Assembly (NCBI GenBank): GCA_949775045.1
Contig: OX459099.1
Location: 6,035,937-6,099,936 of the forward strand
DNA length: 64,000 nt
Source: Metridium senile
Taxonomy: Eukaryota > Cnidaria > Anthozoa > Actiniaria > Metridiidae
Reading direction: 5' to 3'
Position 1 is the stretch's first letter, and the number at the start of each line of letters is the position of its first letter. The notes under the pieces were generated by a model. The model saw nothing but the letters and a program-made list of their open reading frames with translations, did not search any database and had not been told where the DNA came from. A program made the position numbers and the translations under genes. Below, in pieces: positions 54,213 through 64,000 of this stretch.

Positions 54213-57200
54213 ATGGCGGAAGAAAACTCACTTTCAGAATCTGCGATAAATAATATTAGTAATCAAGAAACAGACGAAGAAAAATTAGAAAAATTACATT
54301 TCAAGAAAGTTGTAGAGGCTTTTTTATTTTACAAGTAAGTTATGGTGTAGATTTGTGTATTATTTTATTAGTTGTAGTTGCTTATACTTTTCGTTTTCAG
54401 GGAGTTTACTTCGAGAAGATTAAGTAAAGTCCACAAGTATTTTAATGAAATCCCTTATCATCATCGCGAAATGCTACCTGAATTTACTAACCATATTGAT
54501 GAAGTAAGAAGATGTATAGATGTTAACCAGGAATTCCTGCAAAATATTGTAAGCTGTACGGAAGGAATGTTTGAAAACAGAGACACGGGACAATGCAATG
54601 TATGTACTAGACCTGCATGGTATTGATAGTAGTGATTATGATGATGATGATAGTAATGATGATGGGTTAATAGTAAAGATGATGACAGTAATGATGATGA
54701 CAGTAGTGATAATGATAGTAATGATGATGTACCCTGCGAGCAGAGTCTCCTTTGCCTTCCCCGTGAGAGAGAAAGGAAAGAGAGACTCTGCCGAAAGCCT
54801 GTCGTTTCTTTCATGTACCGCTAGCCCAAGACCCGGGGCTAGTCAAACTGGTTTTGCTTCCGGTCAAACTTGTTTTTGTGCGCCCACAAGCATAATATGG
54901 CGGCGACCGTTCATAAGGCTATAACTGACATGTTTGAAAGTCTATTTTCCTTGAAGAAATTTCAATTATCGACTTATCAAGAGAGAGGAATAACAGAATT
55001 TAACTTGGGACAAGATATGTTTCTTTACCGACCGGGCACGGCAAATCGCTCATTTATCAGTTCGCTATTCTGATAGCCCACAAGTTGTACGAGGTCGAAG
55101 GTTACCGGAAACGAAAATGTTATTTTATAGCAAGTGGGCGTGGAAATTATTCAGTTCCTAAGCAACCGGCAGGCATTCTCAAATGAAAAACGACAGGCTT
55201 TCGGCAGAGTCTCTCTTTCCTTTCTCTCTCACGGGGAAGGCAAAGGAGACTCTGATCGCAGGGTAATGATGATGGTGATGATAGTAATAATGATGATGAC
55301 AGTAGTGATGATGATAATAATGATGATGATGATGATAGTAATGATGATGATAATAATGATGATGATGATGATAGTAATGATGATGACAGTAATGATGATG
55401 ATGATGACAGTAGTGGTGATGACAGTAGTGATAATGATGATGATAGTAATGATGATGACAGTAATGATGATGATGATGATGACAGTAGTGGTGATGACAG
55501 TAGTGATAATGATGATGACAGTAATGATGATGACAGTAGTGATAATGATGATGATAGTAATGATGATGACAGTAATGATGATGATGATGATGACAGTAGT
55601 GGTGATGACAGTAGTGATAATGATGATGATAGTAATGATGATGGTAGTAGTGATGATGATGATGATAGTAATGATGATGACAGTAGTGATAATGATGATG
55701 ATAGTAATGATGATGACAGTAGTGATGATGATGATGATGATGATTACAGTAGTGATAATGATGATGATAGTAATGATGATGACAGTAGTGATAATGATGA
55801 TGATAGTAATGATGATGACAGTAGTGATAATGATGATGATAGTAATGATGATGACAGTAGTGATGATGGTGATGATAGTAATGATGATGACAGTAGTGAT
55901 GATGATAATGATAGTAATGATGATGACAGTATGTATATCTGAGTACCTCTCGTGACAGTATAACTCATTAAGCTTACTTTTGTTCAGGGTGAAAGTGAAG
56001 GTCATTTGCATTGTTTACCACCCATAACAAGTTTTGACATGGATAAAATCAGTACAACCTTGAAGCAGTTTGTGAGGGACTGGGCTGAAGAGGTGAGACT
56101 ACTCTACACGTACATAAATATTGTGTTCAAATTTACCTTAGAGATTGATATAGCCCTGATTCCCATAGCTGCCGTATACTACATTGTCTGGCTGTGTATC
56201 CAGCGTGGTTGGTCCTTGTGGTGTAGTGGTCAACACATTGGACTAGAAAGCTGTAACCGTGGGTTCAAGTCCCGCCAAGGGCATATTATATTTTTCTCAT
56301 GTACATTGATCTGTGTTTCACTTATACAGTGAAAGAATTTCAATTCTTTATTCATGGATATTTCCCATAACTTAACTGTTGTCTTCAAGACATTTCTACA
56401 TTGCAATAAGAAAAGTTTCTGTGAAGATATTTAAAAAAACACTAAATGCAATGCTTTTGTTTATTACTAGGGAAAGTGTGAAAGAGATGCATGCTATACA
56501 CCAATCTTAGAGCAAATAACTGAACTTTATCCTCCTTCAAAAATGTAAGTCATAACTCAGTGACATCACATTCCATGTAGCTTTAAGTAGCTTAAAATAC
56601 CTGTAAAACGGAGCACTGATGGAGAGAGGGAAGTAAATTGAGCGCACCATCGGCTCTCTGGAAGATTAGCTTCAGCTAAAGGGACTTCCAATGTAAAAAA
56701 ACTGTTCTTTACTTTAATGCAAAGCTGACGTTAATGTTCTTATACCAAGTAATTTATGTAATGCTTCTTTCAGTCCCAGTAAAGATGTTTCAATCCTGGT
56801 GCCAGGTGCAGGGCTTGGACGATTAATGTTTGAGATTGTGAAATTAGGTAAGTGGAGAGATTGTAAGCATCAGCTATTTCTCCAAATATATCTGTCACTA
56901 CAATAGAAAACTAAAAACCTGTCCTCTCTATATGGGAGCTGTTATGACTAATGTTGCCTGAATACACTACATAATGTAAATGATTTTGCAGTAACGTAGT
57001 AATAATATCTAGCCTCCACTGCAAGCTTCTCCTTCACATGCTTTTCTCCTTTATTGATTGGGATTCCTGTGGGATTTTTGAGAGAAGGAAAGCCTAGTCC
57101 CAGTCTCTCTTTGTCTCCCTTCTTGAAACAGGAAGCCCAATAGTAAAAAAGGAGTTTCTTGCAGAGGAGGCTAAGTAATAACTTGCTTTTCTCCTTTATT

Positions 57201-59776
57201 GATTGGGATTCCTGTGGGATTTTTGAGAGAAGGAAGGCCTAGTCCCAGTCTCTCTTTGTCTCCCTTAGTAAAAAAGGAGTTTCTTGCAGGAGGCTAAGTT
57301 ATATTTTCTTTTTACAAAGGTTATAAGTGTCAAGGCAATGAGTGGAGTTTATACATGTTGTTTGCTTCTCATTACATACTTAATAGGTAAGGAAAATAGA
57401 AACAATCAGTATAAGTTTTGATGTGCATGATAATGTGCATACAAAGAGGATGCCATAGGTGGACGTACATGTACAGTGACATATTTTGTTATGGTTTTGC
57501 TAACCAACCATATTTATTAGAACAAAGAAAATTACAAAATATATTTTGAAAATAGTTGACAAATAGTCGACCTTTTCAGAGTTCCTTTCAGTTACCACGA
57601 ATGATAGTTCCAAGTCGAGGTTTGCGTTGTTGCACATGATAAATTAAAGTAATGCTATGCACAACAATGCGAACCTTGACTTATTACTATTATTCATGGT
57701 CACTGAATGCAACTGTGAAAAGGTCTCTTAGCATCACAATACCAACACTTGTAAACACTATGCTATTTTTTTGTCACAACCATTAACAGGTAAATGCAAG
57801 CGACAGTACTGAGCTATACCAAAATATATGTACTAACAAAAACAATAGATATTAAAATCTATTTTATCTCCAAGGTCAAGTGGAGTCAATGATTCTGTTA
57901 TACACCCATATATTGGCCAATGGTGTAACATCAGGGCATCAGCTGATCAAGTTCGACCAATCAGAATTCCTGATGTTGATCCTCAGGACATCACCCCAGG
58001 GGCAGAGTTCTCAATGGCCGCTGGAAACTTTCTTGATGTTTACTCAGATAAAAGTATGTGATGATTCTTTACCATGGTAATAATTATAATGGTGGTTACC
58101 ATGGTGACTGTTACCATGGCTATTGTATTGATAATATTGTTTTGTTTTCTTGTAGACAGCTGGGACTGTATTGCAACATGTTTCTTTATCGACACAGCTC
58201 ATAATGTCATTGCATACATTGAACATATTTGGAATATACTGAAGCCTGGTGGTTATTGGATCAATTTAGGTGAGTTAGAAGATATCCTAGCCTCCTCCGC
58301 AGGCATATCTTATATCTCTTTTCATCGGGCTTCCTGTGGTGAAGAGAAAAACTAGCGCCTAGTCCCTCTCTAGTAGTAGCACAGGAAACCCAAATCCAAA
58401 TTAGATCACTGAGACGTCTGTGGAGGAGGCTAAAGATATCCCACCTGACAGTTTGAGAGTTTGCAAGAGTTATAAATAATGAGAACAATTTATGACTAGT
58501 AAAAATGCTGTAAAACTTATAAGTTGTAAAATAATTATAAAAGTCAACAATGCTCTTTTACATGTTAAATAATTATTTTTATATGTATTGTTTTTACTTT
58601 GTAGGGCCGTTATTATATCACTTTTCTGGTATGCCCAATGAATTATCAATTGATCTCAGCTATGAAGATATCAAAAGGATTATAACAACAAACTTTTCCT
58701 TTGAAATTGTGGTAGGTATTGCTGTACATACAAAAACATACAACAAAAACACTAAAACCATGAAATAAAACCAAAATAGTTACTAACAAATAGTTTCTAT
58801 TTAGGCTAGGTTTACACGGTACCGGATAAATTTTTGACCGGTCAAAAGATTGTCCTGGACATGCTGTACACACGTAACCGATCAGTATTTTCGCTCTGTT
58901 CAGACGAATATTTGATCAGTTAGGTGTCCAAATTATTGCTGGTTTAGTGTGGTCCCGTGTGAACGGAACCCCTAAGCGGATGTTGTTTTGACCGGTCAAA
59001 CATTCGTCCGGTACCGTGTAAACGTAGCCTTAGTGACTATTTAGTCAGTATCACTCAAGCAGAAACATCAAATACAAAAGGAAACAATACCTCATTACAA
59101 CTTTACTTGTCTTTTTATAGTGATTAATAGTCACTTTTAGAAATAAAAACTCATTAATAATTATTATAAAATATACATTTTATTGTAAACTAGTCACAAA
59201 ATGTGGAACAATATTTCAGCTACTCCTCTTACACTATTATAAAATATTATTATAAAATGATTTTTATAGATACAACAATGATAATAATTATTATTCAAGT
59301 CACAAGAAACTTTCTAACAAAGAACATTATTACATGCATTACACATAACAGTTTGAAAAGTAATCAGTGTACACTGAAATCCCTCTATACCAGACATTCA
59401 AAAATAGGACATAGTTTGCTCACACATTTTTCCAAAGCCCCTAATAAAACCTGAAAGCCCCTAGAAATTGCTAGGTCAAGGCAATGCCCAGTACAGAGTA
59501 GTCTCCCTTGCAGCTGTGTTTAGTTTCAGTCACGCAACGCTCCCCTCTTGTTGCATGACCGAAACTAAACACACCTGTGAGGAAGAGGATTCACTCTGTC
59601 AAGTCAACATCAATGCTGTTTTCCCACTAATATTGTATATCAGTTTTTGAATTCATGTTTATTTTTCATTTCAGAAAGAAAAGATGAACGTATCGTCTGG
59701 CTATGTTGAGAACTGTAGATCAATGTTGAAGATGAACTACGAAAGTGTTTTCTTTGTTGTGAGAAAACCTTTATGA
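54213..59776 (+). CDS. CARNMT1: carnosine N-methyltransferase, SAM-dependent (380 aa, 10 exons)
   Basis: Methylates the imidazole of carnosine-type dipeptides (histidine N-pi) using S-adenosylmethionine to give anserine. Exons: 54213-54334, 54401-54599, 55988-56092, 56471-56544, 56774-56847, 57320-57386, 57875-58053, 58156-58269, 58605-58711, 59675-59776; total 1,143 nt, all GT-AG and phase-consistent. N-terminal helical part ([30 protein letters not shown]), then the Rossmann fold: motif [14 protein letters not shown] (about residues 178-190), [23 protein letters not shown], the [15 protein letters not shown] block that contains the acidic and catalytic-pocket residues, [25 protein letters not shown]-like C-terminal segment, and a final VFFVVRKP strand. 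The protein is close in length to other family members and shows no damage. Introns carry a minisatellite, a Mutator-like element, a tRNA-like sequence and nested MITEs. Confidence 0.95.
54730..55265 (+). mobile_element. Mutator-like element carrying a helicase-like gene fragment
   Basis: 536 bp, arms of about 80 bp with one mismatch, beginning TACCCTGCGAGCAGAG, flanked by ATGATGATG on both sides (ambiguous because it sits in a GAT repeat). The same termini with an unambiguous 9-bp duplication occur at 21765-21865. The interior holds a small frame, described separately. No transposase is present, so it is non-autonomous. Confidence 0.82.
54897..55073 (+). pseudogene. RecQ-like helicase N-terminal fragment inside the Mutator-like element
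   Basis: An ATG in good context (ATATGGCGGC) opens a 58-codon frame. It reads [17 protein letters not shown], then [14 protein letters not shown] and [11 protein letters not shown]. The layout (helix, then Q-E near the Q motif, then GxDMFLxxP where helicases have GKDVFVxxPTGxGKS) is like the start of RecQ-family ATPase domains. The Walker A GKS is gone and a stop follows. It is probably a captured or decayed remnant. Similarity is judged by eye only. Confidence 0.45.
56212..56282 (+). tRNA. tRNA-like sequence (pseudogene) in intron 3 of CARNMT1
   Basis: 71 bases fold with a 7-bp acceptor stem (GTCCTTG with CAAGGGC, one G-U), a 4-bp D stem (GTGT/ACAC), and a 5-bp T stem (GTGGG/CCCGC) with loop TTCAAGT. 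A box TGGTGTAGTGG and B box GGTTCAAGTCC fit polymerase III promoters. The anticodon stem is broken (two mismatches, two G-U) around loop CTAGAAA, nominal anticodon AGA, and there is no long variable arm as expected for serine. So it is a tRNA pseudogene or SINE head. Confidence 0.6.
57040..57305 (+). repeat. tandem duplication of an inverted-repeat element in intron 5 of CARNMT1
   Basis: Two copies (about 57043-57180 and 57181-57300) of a block starting CTTTTCTCCTTTATTGATTG and containing AGTCCCAGTCTCTCTTTGTC, GGAGTTTCTTGCAG, GAGGCTAAGT. The second lacks about 19 bases. The flanking AGCCTCCACTGCAAG at 57014 and its complement at the end suggest an element like 58288-58432. Confidence 0.85.
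58288..58432. mobile_element. Mutator-like MITE in intron 8 of CARNMT1, 9-bp duplication
   Basis: 145 bp, TAGCCTCCTCCGCAGGC at the left and GTCTGTGGAGGAGGCTA at the right. AAGATATCC flanks it exactly (58279-58287 and 58433-58441). It starts 19 bp after the donor of exon 8. Confidence 0.9.
58750..59145. mobile_element. family D MITE split by a younger PIF/Harbinger-like MITE
   Basis: Host sequence CACTAAAACCATGAAATAAA ... TTTCTATTTA continues after the insertion as GTGACTATTTAGTCAGTATC and on to about 59145, as in the intact copy 14682-14907. In intron 9 of CARNMT1. Confidence 0.85.
58804..59029. mobile_element. PIF/Harbinger-like MITE (GGCTAGGTTTACACGGTACC ends)
   Basis: 226 bp with arms of about 55 bp containing GTTTACACGGTACCGG and TTGACCGGTCAAA, flanked by TTA at 58801-58803 and 59030-59032. 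Removing it and one TTA restores the host MITE. Confidence 0.92.
59490..59585. mobile_element. short palindromic element in intron 9 of CARNMT1
   Basis: GTGTTTAGTTTCAGTCACGCAACG and an imperfect complement CATGACCGAAACTAAACAC around a GCTCCCCTCTTG loop. Borders are unclear. Confidence 0.6.
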
Positions 59777-60000
59777 AGTTTGCCAAGAAATACTTCATAT
59801 TTACTGTACATACTATAAAAACTGTGCCTTATTTACAGTGAGGGCACTTGAACCGTGAACACTTTGTGTTATTTTTTTCCTTTTTTAACCCACATCCCAT
59901 GAGCGAATAGATTTGTATAATATTTATTATTTGCCCTTCGTGTATTTGAACTCACTGCTTCATTTTTAGAGGTTTTGGAGCATTAGCAAGTTCGTATAGG

Positions 60001-60275
60001 AAATCGCATGATCTTGAGTACAATTCATAATTAATAGGTATGAGCGATGTTTTAAAAGTTTTCAAAATTGGACGAGCCTTTTAGGCGAGTGCAATTTGAT
60101 AACTTTCAAAACATCACAAGTATCTATTAATTACAAATTGTACAAGAAGATTGTGCGATTTTTTATTTATAATATACTGAAAAACTAATTGGTACTCTGC
60201 AGAGTACAATTTACAATTTAATTGTACTCCTCTCGTCCAATCAGAATCAAGTAATTTAGTACAGTATATTATAAA
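60001..60275. mobile_element. inverted-repeat elements downstream of CARNMT1
   Basis: 60001-60162 is an imperfect palindrome (AAATCGCATGATCTTGAGTA ... TGCGATTT, inward TTAATAGGTATGAGCGATGT). 60165-60275 contains a second pair (TATAATATACTGAAAAAC and GTACAGTATATTATAAA) around GGTACTCTGCAGAGTAC. No genes. Confidence 0.6.
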
Positions 60276-60753
60276 GAATATAATAACATGAAAAAAAGTT
60301 AAGTGTTCACGGTTCGAGTATCCCTATTGAAAGGGCTTCAGGAGAACAATCTTGATTATACATGTGAAAGACATTTTTCATATGTTAGATTATAATAAAA
60401 CATATTTGTACAGTTCATGTGCTTGTTCATATTCTTCTAATAGTCTCCCTCGCAGCCACTTGTTGGTATGGGCTTCCTACCCCACAAAGCAGCTGCAACG
60501 GACACTATTAAATATGCCAACTTACAGGGCTTGAACTAAGACATTAACTTGGCCTGCCACTTCCAGATGCAGAAACTGTGAAATATTATTTCCAGTAAAT
60601 TTTGAGTGCAATTTTATTATCCATTTGGCAGTTCATATTTTTTTTTGCCTGACAAACCTCAATAATTTTGGCCTGGCATTTGGCCATTGGCAGGCAGCTA
60701 TTTTGAGCCCTGCCTTAGATTCCTATATTTTATAATATTTAAATTTTCTCACT

Positions 60754-60882
60754 AAAGCAGATTTCATATGACTATGAAAAGCTCAAGGCACCAATGCAGT
60801 CATGGCACATCAAGGCATGTCAAAAGATAATATGCACGCATAATGCACTGAACTTTTCACAGTCATGCGAAATCTGCTCTAA
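60754..60882. mobile_element. MITE with TAAAGCAGATTTCATATGAC termini
   Basis: 129 bp, arms of about 35 bp with GACTATGAAAAGCTC inward and the complement at the right. Related to 32153-32439. Confidence 0.78.
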
Positions 60883-60911
60883 AGCACAAATAGCAGTAAA
60901 TGATGATCAAA

Positions 60912-60999
60912 TAGCCTGAGTCTCCCTCCTCCCTCCCCCCTCCCCCAAAGGGCCTGACCCCCCCTCCTCTCTCCGCCAAAGGGCCTGATACTCAGGCTA
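60912..60999. mobile_element. 88-bp Mutator-like MITE at the stop codon of the downstream gene
   Basis: TAGCCTGAGTCTCC ... ATACTCAGGCTA, interior of CCTCCCCC and two AAAGGGCCTGA strings. ATGATCAAA flanks it at 60903-60911 and 61000-61008. The right copy contains the stop codon (TGA, minus strand, 61006-61004) of the neighbouring gene. Confidence 0.88.
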
Positions 61000-61003
61000 A
61001 TGA

Positions 61004-63709
61004 TCAAATGAAGAATATATCTTCAAGAACATCACGTTCTTCATTCTCTGCCTGGGAATCCAGGTCTACTACATGTTGTGAACTTTTGCGTTCATAAACA
61101 TCTTTTGAAACATTGGAGTATCCAGAATCTGTAGAGTCTAAAACACCACCAAGTGCTATTGGATCTGCTAGGAGTGAATTAGGATACACTGTGTAGCTGG
61201 GCTTGCGAGATGGGCTGGATATTGTAGGCTCTTCTTCTAATTCATTTACAAGGTCAACAATTTGAAGAGGATAGTTGAGGTCATGCGATGGTTCTTGATG
61301 TATGTCTCGTTGTAATGAGCTGCTGGGTGATACCCAAGGCGCAATGATCTCATCATTATCAACATAATGATTATCGCGATGATTAATCTGATCTCTTGAC
61401 GTGTATAAAGAATAGTGTTGGTTTGAAGGATGCTGAGGATCATAACGAGTTTGATAGCTTTGGTACAGTGGCTGTGTTTGCCTGTTGCTGGAGTTGCCAT
61501 TATGTCTATCATGTCTGGAATAACTTCTCCCATTCACTTCCCTTCCATCCATTTCATGTGTATCAGGTCTGGGATAACTTCTCCCATCCACTTCCCTTCC
61601 ATCTATTTCATGGGTATCATGTCTGGGATAACTTCTCCCATTCACTTCCCTTCCATCCATTTCATGTGTATCATGTCTGGGATAACTTCTCCCATTCACT
61701 TCCCTTCCATCCATTTCATGTGTATCATGTCTGGGATAACTTCTCCCATTCACTTCCCTTCCATCCATTTCATGTGTATCATGTCTGGGATAACTTCTCC
61801 CATCCACTTCCCTTTCATCCATTTCATGTGTATCAGGTCTGGGATAACTTCTCCCATCCACTTTCCTTCCATCCATTTCATGTGTATCATGTCTGGGATA
61901 ATTTCTTCCATTCACTTCCCTTCCATTCACTTTAGATGGCTCTTCTGCAATGCTAGTTCTCTCATACAAGTTGTAACTAGCTCTAGAAGGAACAGGTTCA
62001 TGTAATGGTAATGATGCCTGTGTTGACTGCAGTGGGTATTGTGGAAGACTATAATGCTCTCGTATTCTACTCTCCTGCATCCTTCGGAAATCAAAGTCAG
62101 AAGCACTAGACCAATCAATAGTTGTTGTGGTGTTTTTCTTGGGTGACAGGATGCTATCTTTGTACAATGAGAAGTTGAACTGTGCTGCTTCCTTGGGGTT
62201 GATTATTATTTCTTTGCTCACAGAACCTTTTGTTCTTTGTGATTGGTGTTGGAGTGAATTGTGTTTGAAATCATCCATGTCCTCCAAGCCAGCTGGTTCC
62301 TGGATTGGTATTGGATGATGAGTTGTGTAGCTTCCATCATGGTAGGATGGTCTCTGACTTTTCTGGGGTCTAAATGTAAACAATATTCATTAAAATAATA
62401 ATATTTTGCACTGTAGACATGGCTAACTCAATTGTACATGTATACAAAGGTAATTCATAAAAGAGTTACAGACATGTATTGCATTGTTTTATAAATGAGC
62501 TAATACCAATGATCAAATATCTAATTAAAATTAACTTGGGGTCAGGGGTGACAGAACAGAAACAAACAAAAAATAGAATTATACTATTTATGATCTTTAT
62601 CATCATTTTTGCTATCATTATCATGATCATCAAACACTATACCTTTTTGAACTGGTTATTCTTCGTACTGTTTGCTCTTCACCATGTCTTCCTTCATCCA
62701 AGGTGGTTCTCCCATTAGTCTTGAATGATGTAGACTGTTGGTGTTGAGAATCATTTGGAGTGGGTACCAGGCCATCTAAAGGTGATACCTGCCTTGGCTG
62801 TGCTGATGGTTGGGGAGCTGGGGTAGGGATGGGTGTTTCTCTGATGATTGGTTTAGCTGGTGTTGATGGTTGTTGCTATGACGATAAAGAAAATATTGAT
62901 GACTCAGAATTTTATTGAAGAAAATATCATTACTGTCTTAGATCTCTACACCAAAGGGGTTTTGATATAGGTGGATTGCAACTATTCCCAGGAGAGCGAA
63001 TTGAACAAAAGTACCACCAGTCACGGTAATGGTTTTCTTTTGTCAAGACCACCAGTATGGCTGTCATTTCTTTTGTTCAATTCACTCTCTTGGGAATGGT
63101 TGCAATCCACATATTGGAAAATCCTCTAATTTTTGTCTCTGTGTGTACCAATGATTTCACATGGAAAATATTGTCGCAGGAGCAGAATTATGGCCCCAGA
63201 GTATGCTCCTTGATATTAGTTTTTGAATGTTTGAACTTGTAATGTTTTTTTCTTCTTTTTGTTGATTGCCAACTGTATTACCAATCAATTCTTTATTTAA
63301 TATACTAGTTAGTAGTTGCTCAGCTTGATTAGCTTTTTACGCTATTCTGAGAAACTTTTATCCATTTATCTGAACATTCCTTAAATTGAAATTGTATAAT
63401 TCTTCTGGATATTGCTGGTAATAAAGTTGTTGTTGTTGTTGTTGTTGTTGTAAGCAGTTTAATATCATTATCATCAATGTCAACATTTTGGATTGTACCT
63501 GAATTACAGGAGCTGTAACTTGTTGTTGTGTTTGCTGTCGTTGTTGGAACAACTCCAGCTGTTGTAGTTGTTGTTGTAGCTGTAACTGCTGTTTCTGTAG
63601 CTCAAGTTGTTGTTGCTGTAGTTGTAGCTGTAGTTCATATTCACGACAGTACAGGCGATAGACAGCATCAAGCTCAGCTGAAAAACTTTGGGAGGTATCA
63701 GACTGAGAC
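61004..63709 (-). CDS. unrecognised Gln-rich low-complexity protein with 18-aa tandem repeats (C-terminal part, 3 exons seen)
   Basis: I do not recognise this gene. Exons in transcript order: 63709-63499, 62875-62643, 62369-61004 (stop). The first visible exon begins in phase after a good acceptor (TTTTCCTTCAG), so the gene continues beyond the window. First exon: AELDAVYRLYCREYELQ followed by a Gln/Leu-rich helix likely to form a coiled coil. Second: Pro/Gln-rich linker. Third: 455 codons, polar, with KEAAQFNFSLYKDS and SDFDFRRMQESRIREHY (possible short conserved motifs), then about seven copies of an 18-residue repeat DTHEMDGREVNGRSYPRH (61520-61930), and an acidic C terminus (DSTDSGYSN, DVLEDIFFI). 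The composition suggests a largely disordered scaffold or cytoskeletal/centrosomal protein; that is inference. Confidence 0.7.
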
Positions 63710-63759
63710 CTGAAGGAAAAGAACATTATAGAATAAAAAGTGAATAAGATGTATTATAA

Positions 63760-64000
63760 AACTCATTAATAATTCATGAGAAATAGATAAAAGAATTCAC
63801 AACTGTGGAGGACGTTGTATATCCCATACAGATTTGTTTTAACTTGAATTTTCTCGGCCAGATTTACTTTTATCTTGACAATTTCAGTAAAATATTAAAG
63901 AACTAAAGTTGGAGTTTCATAAGTACAGTATGCAATATATTTGTGTCCGAGATATACAGTGGCTCGTCTTCGACCAACCACTGTATATCCTATACAGACC
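63760..64000. mobile_element. partial copy of the 51-kb inverted-repeat element
   Basis: CATTAATAATTCATGAG, AACTTGAATTTTCTCGGCCAGATTTACTTTTA and AAAGTTGGAGTTTCATAAGTAC match 51120-51310 in inverted orientation. ATATACAGTG/CACTGTATAT near the end forms a palindrome. It is cut by the window end and lies in an intron of the unrecognised gene. Confidence 0.65.

Larger units (their letters stand above)
54610..55935 (+). repeat. GATGAT/GACAGTAGT minisatellite in intron 2 of CARNMT1
   Basis: Two blocks, 54620-54729 and 55266-55935, of interleaved GATGATGATAGTAAT and GATGACAGTAGTGAT units, separated by an inserted 536-bp element. Met/Val or Ser/Leu frames are artefacts. Confidence 0.95.

Noticed and set aside
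55134..56011. Met/Val and Ile/Thr frames over 250 codons
   Set aside because: Translations of the GAT minisatellite in CARNMT1 intron 2.
56212..56282. Functional tRNA-Ser(AGA)
   Set aside because: The anticodon stem is broken and the long variable arm of serine tRNAs is missing.
63358..63498. Continuation of the Gln-rich exon into poly-Gln (CAA)n
   Set aside because: A donor (CAG|GTACAA) at 63498 joins in phase to the next exon; the (TTG)n run lies in the intron.

Overview
The window looks like nuclear DNA from an early-branching animal, most likely an anthozoan cnidarian. Genes are rich in GT-AG introns. They sit in AT-rich sequence crowded with microsatellites, minisatellites and short inverted-repeat transposons (MITEs). 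The single-exon rhodopsin-class GPCR has the look of the large cnidarian GPCR expansions. The organism call is an inference from gene style, not from a marker gene. There is a 200-base assembly gap at 4503-4702.

Layout. 1-~3.9 kb: a tyrosine-recombinase retrotransposon (DIRS/Ngaro type) with three intact overlapping reading frames. 4.7-6.7 kb: a 54-bp satellite with higher-order structure. 8.05-15.5 kb, minus strand: a complete ten-exon gene that I assembled by splice phase (530 aa). It encodes an ionotropic glutamate receptor-like channel whose pore carries the potassium-channel filter TTVGYGD. This is the most striking object here. 15.5-38.2 kb: no convincing gene, but many nested MITEs, a 2.3-kb array of a 12-bp repeat, simple repeats, a tRNA-derived SINE and repeats carrying a hammerhead-ribozyme-like motif. 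38.6-39.5 kb, plus strand: a class A GPCR. 41.5-48.1 kb, minus strand: a five-exon four-transmembrane (CD20/MS4A-like) protein with a very long acidic repeat tail. 49.1-53.9 kb, minus strand: an RNF180-like membrane-anchored RING E3 ligase. 54.2-59.8 kb, plus strand: a complete ten-exon carnosine N-methyltransferase (CARNMT1), head to head with RNF180 across about 270 bp. 61.0 kb to the window end, minus strand: the C-terminal three exons of an unrecognised Gln-rich, low-complexity protein with an 18-residue tandem repeat.

Mobile DNA dominates the non-coding space. At least four MITE groups can be told apart by termini and target duplications: TA-duplicating elements beginning GAG (mariner-like), TTA/TAA-duplicating elements (PIF/Harbinger-like), elements with 9-bp duplications (Mutator-like, including one carrying a helicase-like fragment and one perfect 101-bp palindrome), and CACAGGG-ended elements with a 7-bp duplication. 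Many lie in introns of the genes above, and several sit within a few bases of a splice site or stop codon.

The genes do not form an obvious pathway; each is an independent animal gene. Exon joins were chosen by consensus splice sites plus reading-phase agreement read by eye; no database search was possible.
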